Source: Streptomyces tibetensis
GTDB lineage: Bacteria > Actinomycetota > Actinomycetes > Streptomycetales > Streptomycetaceae
Reading direction: 5' to 3'
Assembly: GCF_007655005.1 (NCBI RefSeq)
Contig: NZ_SZVW01000005.1
Location: 310,001-374,000, forward strand
Length of the DNA stretch: 64,000 nucleotides
A model generated the notes under the pieces. The model was not told the DNA's origin. It ran no database searches and saw nothing but the letters and a program-made list of their open reading frames with translations. The position numbers and the translations under genes are program-made. Positions 41,320 through 50,485 of the stretch are shown in pieces (the first letter of the stretch is position 1; every line of letters begins with the position of its first letter).

Positions 41320-42642
41320 ATGAACGCACTCGTATGGCATGGGCATGCCATAAAGAAGACCGCCGCCCTCGCCGGCTGCACCGCACTGGCGCTGTCCCTC
41401 ACCGGCACCGCCACCGCCCAGGCCGACTCCCGCGATCTCACCCGACAGACGCTCGGGGCGAAGGACGGGTGGGGGTCACACGGCACCGAGACCACCGGCG
41501 GTTCCGCCGCCGACGCCGAGCACGTGTACACCGTGACCACCTGGGCCCAGTTCAAGTCCGCCCTCGCCGCGGGCGGCAGCGCGCCGAAGATCATCAAGGT
41601 GAAGGGGACCGTCGACGCGGTCTCCGAGGGGTGCGACGCCTTCGCCGCGCCCGGTTACGACTTCGACGCCTATCTGAAGAAGTACGCCCCCGAGACGTGG
41701 GGGCTGGACAAGGACCTGAGCGGAGAGCCGGCCGACAGCCCCGAGGGCCTGCGCCGCGCCTCCGCCGACAACCAGGACCAGACCATCAAGGCCAACGTGC
41801 CCGCCAACACCACCATCATCGGGGTCGGGAAGAACGCGGGCTTCAAGGGCGCCAGCCTCCAGATCAAGGGCGTGGACAACGTCATCGTCCGCAACCTCAC
41901 CTTCGAGAGCCCCCTCGACTGCTTCCCGCAGTGGGACCCGACCGACACCTCCACAGGCGCCTGGAACTCCGAGTACGACACCGCCGTCGTCTACGGCTCC
42001 ACCCATGTCTGGATGGACCACAACACCTTCACCGACGGCAGCCACCCCGACAGCAAGGCACCGACGTACTTCGGTGCGCTGTACCAGCAGCACGACGGCG
42101 AGCTGGACATCGTCCGGGGATCCGACTACGTCACCGCTTCGTGGAACGTGTTCGCCGACCACGACAAGACGCTCATGATCGGCAACAGCGACAGCGAGTC
42201 GACGGCCGTCGGCGACCGGGGCAAGCTCAAGGTGACGCTCCACCACAACCTGTTCCGGAACGTGATCGAGCGCGCGCCGCGCGTCCGCTTCGGGCAGGTC
42301 GACGCGTACAACAACCACTTCGTGGCCGGCCAGGACTACGTCTACAGCTTCGGCATCGGCAAGGAGTCCCGGCTCGTCGCCGAGCACAACGCCTTCACGC
42401 TGCCGAACGGGGTCAGCCCGGCGAAGATCCTCAAGAAGTGGATGGAGGCCCCGGTCACGGCCGCGGACAACTACGTCAACGGCAAGAAGACCGACCTGAT
42501 CGCCGTGCACAACGCGGAGATCCCCGAGGAGACCCTCCAGGCGGACGCCGGCTGGACGCCGACCCTGCGCACCAAGGTCGATTCGGCGAAGGCCCTCCCC
42601 GGCATCGTCGACCACCGCGCGGGTGCCGGCCGCATCTGCTGA
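41320..42642 (+). CDS. Secreted pectate lyase, PL1 family
   Basis: 440 residues. Signal peptide at about 8-36 (KTAALAGCTALALSLTGTAT, AQA). PL1 markers: NTTIIGVGKNAGFKG, NVIVRNLTFESPLDCFPQWD, the STHVWMDHNTFTDG calcium region, HDGELDIVRGSDYVTASWN and the catalytic VIERAPRVRFGQVDAYNN. It is close to the PL1 at 32123 in layout, including the DCFP and HDG(L/E)LDI blocks, suggesting old duplication. It lies 33 bp after the acetylesterase gene (ribosome site AAAAGGAGATC) and is followed by a strong terminator. Confidence 0.92.
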   Translation: MNALVWHGHAIKKTAALAGCTALALSLTGTATAQADSRDLTRQTLGAKDGWGSHGTETTGGSAADAEHVYTVTTWAQFKSALAAGGSAPKIIKVKGTVDAVSEGCDAFAAPGYDFDAYLKKYAPETWGLDKDLSGEPADSPEGLRRASADNQDQTIKANVPANTTIIGVGKNAGFKGASLQIKGVDNVIVRNLTFESPLDCFPQWDPTDTSTGAWNSEYDTAVVYGSTHVWMDHNTFTDGSHPDSKAPTYFGALYQQHDGELDIVRGSDYVTASWNVFADHDKTLMIGNSDSESTAVGDRGKLKVTLHHNLFRNVIERAPRVRFGQVDAYNNHFVAGQDYVYSFGIGKESRLVAEHNAFTLPNGVSPAKILKKWMEAPVTAADNYVNGKKTDLIAVHNAEIPEETLQADAGWTPTLRTKVDSAKALPGIVDHRAGAGRIC

Positions 42643-42656
42643 CGCCCCCGAGAACC

Positions 42657-42698
42657 GGCCGGGCCGGGCGCACGCCACGAGGTGTGCCCGGCCCGGCC
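42657..42698 (+). terminator. Strong hairpin terminator
   Basis: A 17-bp stem with one G-U pair, GGCCGGGCCGGGCGCAC (42657-42673) against 42682-42698, and an 8-nt loop, 15 bp after the pectate lyase stop. Confidence 0.85.
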
Positions 42699-42752
42699 CC
42701 CGACCGGACCAACCCCCCGCACAGCCGCACCGTGAAGTGAAGGGACAGCCGC

Positions 42753-43871
42753 ATGTCCTCGCACGTCCACCGTTCCCTCTCCCGCAGGGGATTCCTCGTC
42801 GCGAGTGCCGGGGTGGCCCCCGCTCTCGCCCTCGCGCCGGTGCCCGCACGGGCCTCCGGGCGGCAGCGCCCGTTCGGCCGGTACGGTTCACCGGCCGCCC
42901 GCCTCGACCTCAGGACGCTGTACGTCGATCCGCAGGGCCGCGGCGACCACCGCTCCGTCCGTGCCGCCGTCGCCGCCACCACCGGCAGCGGCTGGACGCT
43001 CGTCCTCGCCCCGGGCGTCCACCGGGAAACCGTGGCCGTCGACCGCACCCGCACCGAGATGACCTGGATCGGGGCGAGCGAGAACCCCCGCGACGTCGTC
43101 ATCGTGTACGACAACGCGGCCGGGACCCCCAAGCCCGGCGGGGGCACCCACGGCACAACCGGCTCGGCCACCACCACCGTGCAGGCCGACGGGTTCACCG
43201 CCCGCTGGATCACGTTCGCCAACGACTGGCTGCGCGCCGACCACCCGGAGATCACCGGCACCCAGGCCGTCGCCCTCAAGGTCCAGGGCGACCGGTCCGC
43301 GTTCCACCACTGCCGGTTCCTCGGCCACCAGGACACCCTGTACGCCGACTCCATGGCGCTGGGCACCTTCGCCCGCCAGTACTTCGGCCACCGCTACGCC
43401 GAGGGCGACGTCGACTTCGTCTTCGGACGGGCGACCGCCGTCTTCGAGCGGTGCCACTTCCGGACCCTCACCCGGACCGACCTGGCCGGCGCCCCCTACG
43501 GGTTCGTCTTCGCGCCGTCGACCGCCGGCGCCAACCCGCTCGGCTACCTGGTGACCCGCAGCAGCGTCAGCAGCGCGGCACCCGACGGCTACTACAAGCT
43601 GGCCCGGCCCTGGGTGCCCAGCTCCGACACCACCGCCCGCCCCATGCTCACCGTGCGGGACACCCGGCTCGGCCCGGGCATCGACGTGGTCGCCCCCTAC
43701 GCCAACATGTCGGACTCCTACCCGTGGCAGGCCCAGCGCTTCGCCGAGTACCGCAACACCGGCCCGGGCGCGGCCATCACGGTCCCCGCCGACCGCCCCC
43801 AGCTCACCCTCGCCCAGGCCCGGTCGCACACCAGGCAGACCTACCTCGGCGACTGGCGGCCGTATGCGTAG
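42753..43871 (+). CDS. Secreted pectin methylesterase, CE8 family
   Basis: 372 residues with a Tat signal (SLSRRGFLVASAGVAPALAL). CE8 beta-helix markers: AVAATTGSGWTLVLAPGVHR, FLGHQDTLYADS (first catalytic Asp), GDVDFVFGRATAV (second Asp) and LARPWVPSS (Arg that binds the carboxylate). It removes methyl esters from homogalacturonan so the lyases can act. The ribosome site AAGTGAAGGGAC precedes the ATG. Its last 8 bp overlap the next pectate lyase gene, so the pair is co-translated. Confidence 0.92.
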   Translation: MSSHVHRSLSRRGFLVASAGVAPALALAPVPARASGRQRPFGRYGSPAARLDLRTLYVDPQGRGDHRSVRAAVAATTGSGWTLVLAPGVHRETVAVDRTRTEMTWIGASENPRDVVIVYDNAAGTPKPGGGTHGTTGSATTTVQADGFTARWITFANDWLRADHPEITGTQAVALKVQGDRSAFHHCRFLGHQDTLYADSMALGTFARQYFGHRYAEGDVDFVFGRATAVFERCHFRTLTRTDLAGAPYGFVFAPSTAGANPLGYLVTRSSVSSAAPDGYYKLARPWVPSSDTTARPMLTVRDTRLGPGIDVVAPYANMSDSYPWQAQRFAEYRNTGPGAAITVPADRPQLTLAQARSHTRQTYLGDWRPYA

Positions 43872-45144
43872 GGCCGCCGTGCTCCTCCTCGGTCTCTGCC
43901 TGCTCTGGCCGGGCACCCCGGCCTCCGCCGCCGACCGAGCCCCTGCCGAACGCGCCCCGACCGGCTGGGCCTCGACCGGCCCCGGCACGACCGGCGGGGC
44001 GGGCGGGCGGACCTGGACGGTGGACACGCGCGCCGAGCTCAAGGCGGCCCTGGCGAACGACGGCGAGCCGACCGCGCCCAAGGTGATCCGGGTCGTCGGT
44101 GACGTCGACGGCCATGAGAGCGACGACGGTTCGCTGCTCGGCGAGCAGGACTACGCACCCGGATACGACCTCCGCCGGTACATGTCCTGCTTCGGCGAGG
44201 ACGGCTCCGCCTGGTCCGACACCCGCTTCGAGTACTGCAAGCGGCAGCGGCAGCTGCGGCAGACCGGGTCGAACAAGGAGAAGGCGCAGATCCAGCTCAC
44301 CGTGCCCAGCAACACCACCCTCGTCGGCGCCGGACGTGACGCCCGGCTGCTCGGGGTGTTCCTGACCGTCAACACCGGCAGCAACATCATCGTGCGCGAC
44401 CTGCGCCTGGAGGCGCCCGTCGACCACTTCACCAGCTGGTCCCCGGGCGACGGCGCCCGGGGCAGCTGGAACGCCCGCTTCGACGCACTGACCGTGATCA
44501 CCGGCAGGAACATCCGGATCGACCACTGCACCTTCACCGACGGCCGCTTCCCGGACGGCGCGGCCCCCCTCGGCTTCCACGGTGAGCGTGTGCAGCGGCA
44601 CGACGGGCTGCTGGACATCGAGGACGGCTCCGACCTGATCACCGTCTCCGACAGCCGGTTCGAGGACCACGACAAGGCGATCCTCGTCGGGTCGGGCGAC
44701 GGGCGCGGCGACCGCGACCGCGGGCACCTGAAAGTGACCTTCGCCCGCAACCTGTTCACCGGCATCGTGCAGCGCGCCCCGCGCGTCCGCTTCGGGCAGG
44801 TGCACGTCGTCAACAACGTCCACCGGGGGCGGGACCCGCTCTATGCCCTCGGCGTCGGCGTGGAGTCCGCGATCTTCTCGGAGCGCAACGTCTTCCGGTA
44901 CCCCGGGGGCAGGCCGTCGCTCGCCGTCGCCGCCTACGGGGGCACGCAGTTCCACGACGCCGGCTCCTGGTTCAACGGCCGGCCCGCCCGCCTGAACGCC
45001 GTGGCGAACGCTCTCGGCCTGGGGAACGACGTCGGCTGGGACCCCGCCGACGCGTACCGCCACCGCGCCCTGACCTCCCCGGCGGCCGTCGAGCGGTACG
45101 TACTGCGGCACGCCGGAGCGGGGAGGCCCCATGGACGCCCATGA
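43864..45144 (+). CDS. Secreted pectate lyase, PL1 family
   Basis: 426 residues. Signal peptide at 1-22 (RRAAVLLLGLCLLWPGTPAS, A). PL1 blocks: NTTLVGAGRDARLLG, NIIVRDLRLEAPVDHFTSW, NIRIDHCTFTDG, HDGLLDIEDGSDLITVSDS and catalytic IVQRAPRVRFGQVHVVNN. Compared with the other two simple PL1s the calcium motif is IDHCTF in place of VDH or MDH, and the C-terminal part is more divergent. It overlaps the methylesterase gene by 8 bp and the following hydrolase gene by 14 bp: a three-gene esterase-lyase-hydrolase unit. Confidence 0.9.
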   Translation: MRRAAVLLLGLCLLWPGTPASAADRAPAERAPTGWASTGPGTTGGAGGRTWTVDTRAELKAALANDGEPTAPKVIRVVGDVDGHESDDGSLLGEQDYAPGYDLRRYMSCFGEDGSAWSDTRFEYCKRQRQLRQTGSNKEKAQIQLTVPSNTTLVGAGRDARLLGVFLTVNTGSNIIVRDLRLEAPVDHFTSWSPGDGARGSWNARFDALTVITGRNIRIDHCTFTDGRFPDGAAPLGFHGERVQRHDGLLDIEDGSDLITVSDSRFEDHDKAILVGSGDGRGDRDRGHLKVTFARNLFTGIVQRAPRVRFGQVHVVNNVHRGRDPLYALGVGVESAIFSERNVFRYPGGRPSLAVAAYGGTQFHDAGSWFNGRPARLNAVANALGLGNDVGWDPADAYRHRALTSPAAVERYVLRHAGAGRPHGRP

Positions 45145-46288
45145 AACCCTGGGACGGCGGGGGTTCGTCGTCGGGGCGGGGGCCTCGCTGCTGGGCGCGG
45201 GAGCGGTGGGCGCGGCGGAGGCAGCGGTCGTGGACGGGTCGCTGCCGGACTTCCACCCGGCGCTGAAGGAGGCACTGACCTTCCCGCTCGCCTGGGGCAG
45301 GTCCCCGATCCGCGACATCCGCGCCTGGCGGCGTGCCGCCCGCGCCACCGTGGAGGAGCACCTCCTCGTCGAGCGGCAGGACGGGACGCCGTACGCGCCG
45401 GAGTTCACCGGCCGTTCCCGGACCGGGGACTACACCCGCGAGCGGGTGACCGTCTCCCTCACCCGCTACGAACGGGTGCGCGGCGCCCTGCTCACCCCGC
45501 ACGGCCGCGGGCCCTTCCCGGCGGTGCTGCTCCTGCACGACCACGGCGCCAGGTTCGACATCGGCAAGGAGAAGCTCGTCCGGCCCTGGTACGACGACGT
45601 GCGGCTCGCCTCCGCGCAGGCGTGGGCCGACAAGTACTTCAGTGGACGGTTCGTCGGTGACGAACTGGCCCGGCGCGGCTATGTGGTGCTCTGCCTGGAC
45701 GCGCTCGGCTGGGGCGACCGCGGTCCGCTCGCCTATGAGCAGCAGCAGGCCCTGGCGTCCAACTTCCTCAACCTCGGCTCCTCACTCGCCGGGCTCATGG
45801 CCCGGGAGGACCAGCGGGCCGCGGCCTTCCTGGCCGAGCTCGACCGGGTGGACGCCCGGCGGGTCGCGGCCGTCGGCTTCTCCATGGGCGCCTACCGCGC
45901 CTGGCAGACCGCCGCCCTCGGCGACCACGTCGCGGCCGCCGCGAGCGTGTGCTGGATGACCGGCCTGAAGGAGATGATGGTGCCCGGCAACAACACCCTG
46001 CGCGGGCAGTCCGCCTACTACATGCTCCACCCCGGCCTCGCCCGGCACCTCGACATCCCCGACGTGGCGAGCATCGCCGCACCCAAGCCGATGCTGTTCC
46101 TCGACGGTGGCCTCGACACGCTGTTCCCGGCCGAGGGGGTGCGGGTCGCCTACGACAAGCTGCGTGCCGTCTGGCGCTCGCATCACGCCGGGGAGCGGAT
46201 ACGGACGAAGACGTGGCCGGAGCTCGGCCACGTCTTCACCGCACCCATGCAGGACGAGGTCGTCAGCTGGCTCGACGACGTCCTGTGA
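45131..46288 (+). CDS. Exported alpha/beta hydrolase (acetyl-xylan-esterase / dienelactone hydrolase-like)
   Basis: 385 residues with a Tat-like start (LGRRGFVVGAGASLLGAGAV). The alpha/beta hydrolase core begins at about residue 125 (PFPAVLLLHDHGARFDIGKE). The nucleophile elbow is VGFSMGAYRAWQ, with Ser at about 254; the Asp in LFLDGGLDTLFP and the His in PELGHVFTAP complete a triad. The long helical N-terminal part and YFSGRFVGDELARRGYVVLC resemble the family of large secreted esterases seen with carbohydrate-active enzymes. It overlaps the upstream PL1 gene by 14 bp. It probably deacetylates or demethylates pectin or xylan; the exact ester is not clear. Confidence 0.82.
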   Translation: MDAHETLGRRGFVVGAGASLLGAGAVGAAEAAVVDGSLPDFHPALKEALTFPLAWGRSPIRDIRAWRRAARATVEEHLLVERQDGTPYAPEFTGRSRTGDYTRERVTVSLTRYERVRGALLTPHGRGPFPAVLLLHDHGARFDIGKEKLVRPWYDDVRLASAQAWADKYFSGRFVGDELARRGYVVLCLDALGWGDRGPLAYEQQQALASNFLNLGSSLAGLMAREDQRAAAFLAELDRVDARRVAAVGFSMGAYRAWQTAALGDHVAAAASVCWMTGLKEMMVPGNNTLRGQSAYYMLHPGLARHLDIPDVASIAAPKPMLFLDGGLDTLFPAEGVRVAYDKLRAVWRSHHAGERIRTKTWPELGHVFTAPMQDEVVSWLDDVL

Positions 46289-46291
46289 GGC

Positions 46292-48508
46292 TCACCGCCG
46301 TACCGGCTTGATCCCCTCCAGGGTCGGCACCACGGGCTTGATGCTGCCGTCGGCCGCGAACTCCATGCGGTCGACGGTCGTCTCGCGGTGCATGCCGTCG
46401 CCGCCCGGCAGGCCGGGGCCGTTGAGGGCGAAGCGGTGGTAGACCATGTACCAGTCGTCGGTGCCGGGGGTGTTCACCACCGAGTGGTGACCGGTGCCGA
46501 GGATGCCGTACTCGGGCCGCTTCTGAAGGATCGTCCCGCGCTTGGTCCACGGGCCGAGCGGGGACGGCCCCGTCGCGTACGCCACGTGGTAGTTCTCGCT
46601 GCGGGTGTCGTCCTCCGACCACATGAAGTAGTACGTGCCCTTCCGCTTGATCACGAAGGAGCCCTCGCGGAAGTTGTCCGGGGTGATGTCCTTCACCTTC
46701 GAGGCGTCGAAGGACACCATGTCGTCGTTCAGCGGCACGACGTACCCGTGGCCGTTGCCCCAGTACAGGTAGGCCTGGCCGTCGTCGTCCGTGAAGACCG
46801 CCGGGTCGATCATCTGGCCCTTGAGCGAACCGCCCTTGGCGACCAGCGGCTTGCCGAGCGCGTCCTTGAAGGGGCCCGCGGGGGAGTCGGCCACCGCCAC
46901 GCCGATCTGCTGCTCGGCGCAGTAGTAGAAGTAGTACTTGCCGTTCCGTTCGGCGATCGCGGGGGCCCAGGCGTTGTTGTCGGCCCAGCTCACGTCGGGA
47001 CCGAGGTCGAGGATGACGCCGTGGTCCTTCCAGTTCACCAGGTCCTTCGACGAGTAGGCCTTGAACCTGGTGCCGCTCCAGCCCTGGAAGCCGTCCGTCG
47101 TCGGGTAGATCCAGTACCGGCCGTTCAGGTAGTGCACGTCGGGGTCGGCGTTCAGGCCGGGCAGCAGGGGGCTGCGGGTGGGCACCGCCTCGACCGTCCA
47201 GGTGCGCCTGGTGCCGTCGGCGGCCGTGACCGTGTACTTCTGCGGTGTGCGGAAGTCGCGCCGGGTACCGGACTTCGGGCTGAGTTTCGCGCCCTCACCG
47301 ACCCACAGCTTCGGGGCGAGGCCCCGCAGATCGGCGTCCGGCCGCATGGGCAGGACGACCTTGGAGGCGCTGTCCGTGACGATCGCGTAGCCCTTCTGGT
47401 GCTTCGCCGTCGCGTCCACGACCGAGGTGGAGGTGGAGGGGTAGGCGGCCAGCAGGCGGTCGTACTCCTGCTGCGTCACCGGGAGCACCGTGCCGTGCCG
47501 GGGGCTCGCCGGGAGCTGGTAGTTCGTCGACGGGGTCCACTTGCCGGAGGCGAGGTCGGTGGTCTCGAAGGGCACGTAACCGCGGCCGCCGTACTCGTCG
47601 ATGAACAGGTACCACTTCTTCTCGGTGTTCGACTTGAACACCGTCGGGCCCTCACCGCGGTCCATCGCGCCCTTGCCGATGCAGTCGGCCACGAGGTCGT
47701 ACTTCGTGGACGTCAGCGAGGTCGACTTCTCGCCGGTGACGAACTTCGAGCAGGGGCTGGAGGAGCTGGGGTCCCGCTCGTCCTTGGTGTAGCGGTAGTA
47801 CTCGTCCTCGTACTTCACGACGGTGGAGTCGATCACCGAGTAGCCCGGGTCGTTCCAGATCTTCGGCTCGCTGAAGGTGCGGAAGTCCTTCGTGGTCGCG
47901 TACAGCATCTTGTTGTACGTGTCGCCCTTGTGGTCCGGGTCGTCGTCGGCGTACAGCTTCGACGCCCAGAAGACGACGTACTCACCGAGCTTGTCGTCCC
48001 AGTAGGCCTCCGGGGCCCAGGTGTTGCCCGCGCTGTCCGGCGAGACCTTCACCAGGCGCTGGTCGGTCCAGTGGACGAGGTCCGTGGACTCCCAGACCAT
48101 GATCGACTTGCTGCCGTGCCGCTGGACGTCGTCCCAGCTGCCGCTGGAGTTCTGGTACATCCGCAGGTCGGTGGCGATCAGGTAGAACTTGTCGCCCTGG
48201 GGGGAGCGGATCACGAACGGGTCGCGCAGGCCCTTCTCGCCGGTCGTGGACGTCAGGACCGGCTTGCCGGCGTTCAGCTCACGCCAGTGCAGCGGGTCGT
48301 TGCCGCGGCTGAGGGCGTAGCGGATCTGTTCGCCGTCGGCGGTGCCCTCACCGGTGAAGTAGGCGAAGAGATAGCCGGCGTACGTGCTGTGCTTCACGGG
48401 TGGGGCTCCGGGGTCGGCGGTGCTGGGCGGCGCGGCGAGGAGGGTCAGGAGCAGGCCGGTGAGGGCCAGGAAGGGGAGCAGGAGCGTGCGGGCGATGCGG
48501 GGGCGCAT
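46292..48508 (-). CDS. Secreted two-domain glycoside hydrolase family 43 protein
   Basis: 738 residues from the ATG at 48508. Signal peptide (RTLLLPFLALTGLLLTLLAA, then PPSTA). The N-terminal propeller (about 40-360) has YFTGEGTADGEQIRYALSRG, GLRDPFVIRSPQGDKFYLIA, NTWAPEAYWDD and SVIDSTVVKYEDEYYRYTKD, as in GH43-like proteins with an extra inserted loop. A second full GH43 propeller (about 440-735) has LNADPDVHYLNGRYWIYPT, NAWAPAIAERNGKYYFYYC, MIDPAVFTDDDGQAYLYWGN and REGSFVIKRKGTYYFMWSE, with base, modulator and acid all visible. Arabinan or arabinoxylan side chains are the likely target. Divergent from the PL9 gene; shares the CGAAACTTTCG element at 48609. Confidence 0.9.
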   Translation of the reverse strand: MRPRIARTLLLPFLALTGLLLTLLAAPPSTADPGAPPVKHSTYAGYLFAYFTGEGTADGEQIRYALSRGNDPLHWRELNAGKPVLTSTTGEKGLRDPFVIRSPQGDKFYLIATDLRMYQNSSGSWDDVQRHGSKSIMVWESTDLVHWTDQRLVKVSPDSAGNTWAPEAYWDDKLGEYVVFWASKLYADDDPDHKGDTYNKMLYATTKDFRTFSEPKIWNDPGYSVIDSTVVKYEDEYYRYTKDERDPSSSSPCSKFVTGEKSTSLTSTKYDLVADCIGKGAMDRGEGPTVFKSNTEKKWYLFIDEYGGRGYVPFETTDLASGKWTPSTNYQLPASPRHGTVLPVTQQEYDRLLAAYPSTSTSVVDATAKHQKGYAIVTDSASKVVLPMRPDADLRGLAPKLWVGEGAKLSPKSGTRRDFRTPQKYTVTAADGTRRTWTVEAVPTRSPLLPGLNADPDVHYLNGRYWIYPTTDGFQGWSGTRFKAYSSKDLVNWKDHGVILDLGPDVSWADNNAWAPAIAERNGKYYFYYCAEQQIGVAVADSPAGPFKDALGKPLVAKGGSLKGQMIDPAVFTDDDGQAYLYWGNGHGYVVPLNDDMVSFDASKVKDITPDNFREGSFVIKRKGTYYFMWSEDDTRSENYHVAYATGPSPLGPWTKRGTILQKRPEYGILGTGHHSVVNTPGTDDWYMVYHRFALNGPGLPGGDGMHRETTVDRMEFAADGSIKPVVPTLEGIKPVRR

Positions 48509-48608
48509 GACACTTCCTGTCGGAGTGTGGGGGATTCTGTTGGGTAACAGCCTTCGGAGTTTCACTGGAGCGACGCAGGGCGTCAACGGGTGTGCGTGAG
48601 GCCGGCGT

Positions 48609-48625
48609 TTCCGAAACTTTCGGAA
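48609..48625. promoter_or_regulatory. TTCCGAAA-C-TTTCGGAA palindrome (xylanase-promoter type operator)
   Basis: A perfect 17-bp inverted repeat around a central C in the divergent gap between the secreted GH43 and PL9 genes. Its core CGAAACTTTCG is the conserved palindrome known upstream of Streptomyces xylanase genes, where a repressor acts. One operator here could control both genes. Confidence 0.75.
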
Positions 48626-48754
48626 CACCGGGAACCCGGCGCACGTGACGGCGGCAACCCTTTCCCGGGCGGCGGCGACTGGTGGACGGAAACGGGCCGG
48701 AGCGGGCCCCTCAGAGCCGTTTCCGTCCCGACCCCCAGGAGAAAGGAACGCTCT

Positions 48755-49909
48755 GTGCTGCCGAGCGCCGGACGCCATCGCAGGACGCGCACGCTCTCCA
48801 TCGCCGCAGCCGTGGCCTGTGCCGCGGGGGCCGGCGGCGTCTACCTCGGGCTGTCGACCGGCGGCGCGGGGGCCGCCTCGACGACGGTCACCGTCACCGG
48901 CACGGCCCAGCTCGAACGAGCCGTCCGCAACGCCACCGCCGGCACCGTGATCCAGGTCCGCGGCGGCACCTACCACCCGTCCGCCACCCTCACGTCCAGG
49001 GCGAACGGCACCCGTTCGGCGCCCATCACCCTGCGGGCGTACGACGGTGAGAAGGTGCGGATCGACGGCTCGAAGCTGCCCGCCGGCTCCTGGCTGGCCG
49101 CGATCCACGGCGACCACTGGACCGTCGAGGGTCTGGCCTTCGTCAACTCCCCGGCCCAGGGCCTGGTCGTCACGTCCTCGGTGGGCGGGGTCTTCAGGAA
49201 CCTGGTCACCGCCGGCAACGGCGACTCCGGCTTCACCCTCCGCGGCGACGGCACCACCGGCAACCTTGTGCAGAACCTGGACAGCCACGGCAACTACGAC
49301 CCGGGCGGCCACGGCCAGAACGCCGACGGCATCGCGGTCAAGTTCGGCTCCGGGACCGGGAACCGGATCACCGGAGCCCGGCTGTACGACAACTCCGACG
49401 ACGGCCTCGACCTGTGGCAGTTCTCCTCGCCGGTCACCATCGAGCACTCCTGGGCCTTCGGCAACGGCGAGAACCGGTGGAACGACACGGCCTTCGAGGG
49501 TGACGGCAACGGTTTCAAGCTGGGCGGCGGGGGAGCGTCAGCCGCCCACCTCGTCACCGACAACGCGGCCTGGGACAACACGCTGCACGGCTTCACCGAG
49601 AACTCCAACACCGGCGCCGTCGCACTGGACCACAACACCGCCTACGCCAACGCCGGGAGCGGCTTCTTCTTCGCGACCGGCACGGCCCGCCTCGGCAAGA
49701 ACCTCGCCGTCGGCGACCAGGGCGGAGCGGCGAAGCTCGGTCCCTCGACGGTCTCCGCCGGCAACAACTGGGACGGCGGCATCACCACCCCACCCTTCAG
49801 GTCGACGGACACGGCCGGCGCGTACGGAGCCCGGCGGGAGGACGGCTCCCTGCCCGCGACGGCGTTCCTGACGACCGGCTCCTCGATCATCGGCTCGACG
49901 ATGGACTAG
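48755..49909 (+). CDS. Secreted right-handed beta-helix protein, probable pectate lyase of family PL9
   Basis: 384 residues from the GTG at 48755, with GGAGAAAGGA in front. Signal-like segment at about 12-40 (LSIAAAVACAAGAGGVYLGL). The body is a parallel beta-helix with many N-x-x turns: TVEGLAFVNSPAQGLVVTS, ENSN and LDHNTAYANAGSG. The acidic blocks GGHGQNADGIAVKFG, NSDDGLDLWQFSSPV and DGNGFKLGGGG match PL9 lyases, where clustered Asp residues hold calcium and a Lys in FKLG is the catalytic base. It would add a different polygalacturonate-cleaving mode to the PL1 and PL3 enzymes. It is the last intact gene before the decayed patch. Confidence 0.82.
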   Translation: MLPSAGRHRRTRTLSIAAAVACAAGAGGVYLGLSTGGAGAASTTVTVTGTAQLERAVRNATAGTVIQVRGGTYHPSATLTSRANGTRSAPITLRAYDGEKVRIDGSKLPAGSWLAAIHGDHWTVEGLAFVNSPAQGLVVTSSVGGVFRNLVTAGNGDSGFTLRGDGTTGNLVQNLDSHGNYDPGGHGQNADGIAVKFGSGTGNRITGARLYDNSDDGLDLWQFSSPVTIEHSWAFGNGENRWNDTAFEGDGNGFKLGGGGASAAHLVTDNAAWDNTLHGFTENSNTGAVALDHNTAYANAGSGFFFATGTARLGKNLAVGDQGGAAKLGPSTVSAGNNWDGGITTPPFRSTDTAGAYGARREDGSLPATAFLTTGSSIIGSTMD

Positions 49910-49961
49910 GTTCTGTCCGGCGGATCGTGTGACTGCCGGACCCTTGCTCGTTGTGCCCTGC

Positions 49962-50090
49962 ATGAGGCGGGGTGATCTGACCAATGCCGCATGGTTTCGG
50001 CTGGAGCCGCACTTGCCGGTGCCGGGACGGCGTGGCGGACGGTGGAACGATCACCGCAGGTGCCTGTTGCGGAAGTGCACGGCTGGGTAG
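49962..50090 (+). pseudogene. IS5-type transposase, N-terminal fragment
   Basis: From ATG 49962 the frame reads MRRGDLTNAAWFRLEPHLPV and then GRRGGRWNDHRR, the standard start of IS5-group transposases in Streptomyces. Family similarity stops after about 32 residues and the frame ends at TAG 50088-50090. The catalytic domains are absent. It faces a C-terminal fragment of the same kind at 50486, on the other strand. Confidence 0.75.
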
Positions 50091-50121
50091 CTGAATCCTG
50101 TGGGTCGGTACAGTCGCGTGC

Positions 50122-50481
50122 ATGCTGAAGCCAGTGCTGCGTGTAGTTGAAGCCGGTGGTCGTACCGTGGACGATCCGACCGAGGAAGCCCTGGGTGACC
50201 TGCTGTCTGAAATGAACCTGTCGCACCGGTTTGTGATCTTGGAAAGGCTCGATCTGGAGCCTGTGGATCAGCACTACATTCAGGTGTACCTGAACGACGA
50301 CCGCAGCTACCAGGTCGAGTACCGCGAAGGCAGTGCAGACAAGCACTACCAGGCCCACGTTCCAAGGCTCCATGAAGTGTTCGGCCCGGAAGAGTCGACC
50401 GCCAAGGTGATGATGGACTGGGCTCACGATCGGCAGGGATGGCGGGAGGCGTTGCCGTGGACCCCCATGCCCTTCCAGTGA
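50122..50481 (+). CDS. Small orphan protein, possibly immunity-like
   Basis: 119 residues, acidic, no signal. It begins MLKPVLRVVEAGGRTVDDPT and contains a beta-rich middle, QHYIQVYLNDDRSYQVEYRE followed by GSADKHYQAH, then AKVMMDWAHDRQGWREALPW. The pattern of a hydrophobic-aromatic sheet with a VEYREG turn is like small immunity proteins of polymorphic toxins (Imm1 type), but I cannot confirm the family. Codon use is clearly less GC-biased than the neighbours. It is bracketed by two oppositely oriented transposase fragments, so it was probably brought in or exposed by insertion elements. No toxin gene is beside it. Confidence 0.6.
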   Translation: MLKPVLRVVEAGGRTVDDPTEEALGDLLSEMNLSHRFVILERLDLEPVDQHYIQVYLNDDRSYQVEYREGSADKHYQAHVPRLHEVFGPEESTAKVMMDWAHDRQGWREALPWTPMPFQ

Positions 50482-50485
50482 AGGA

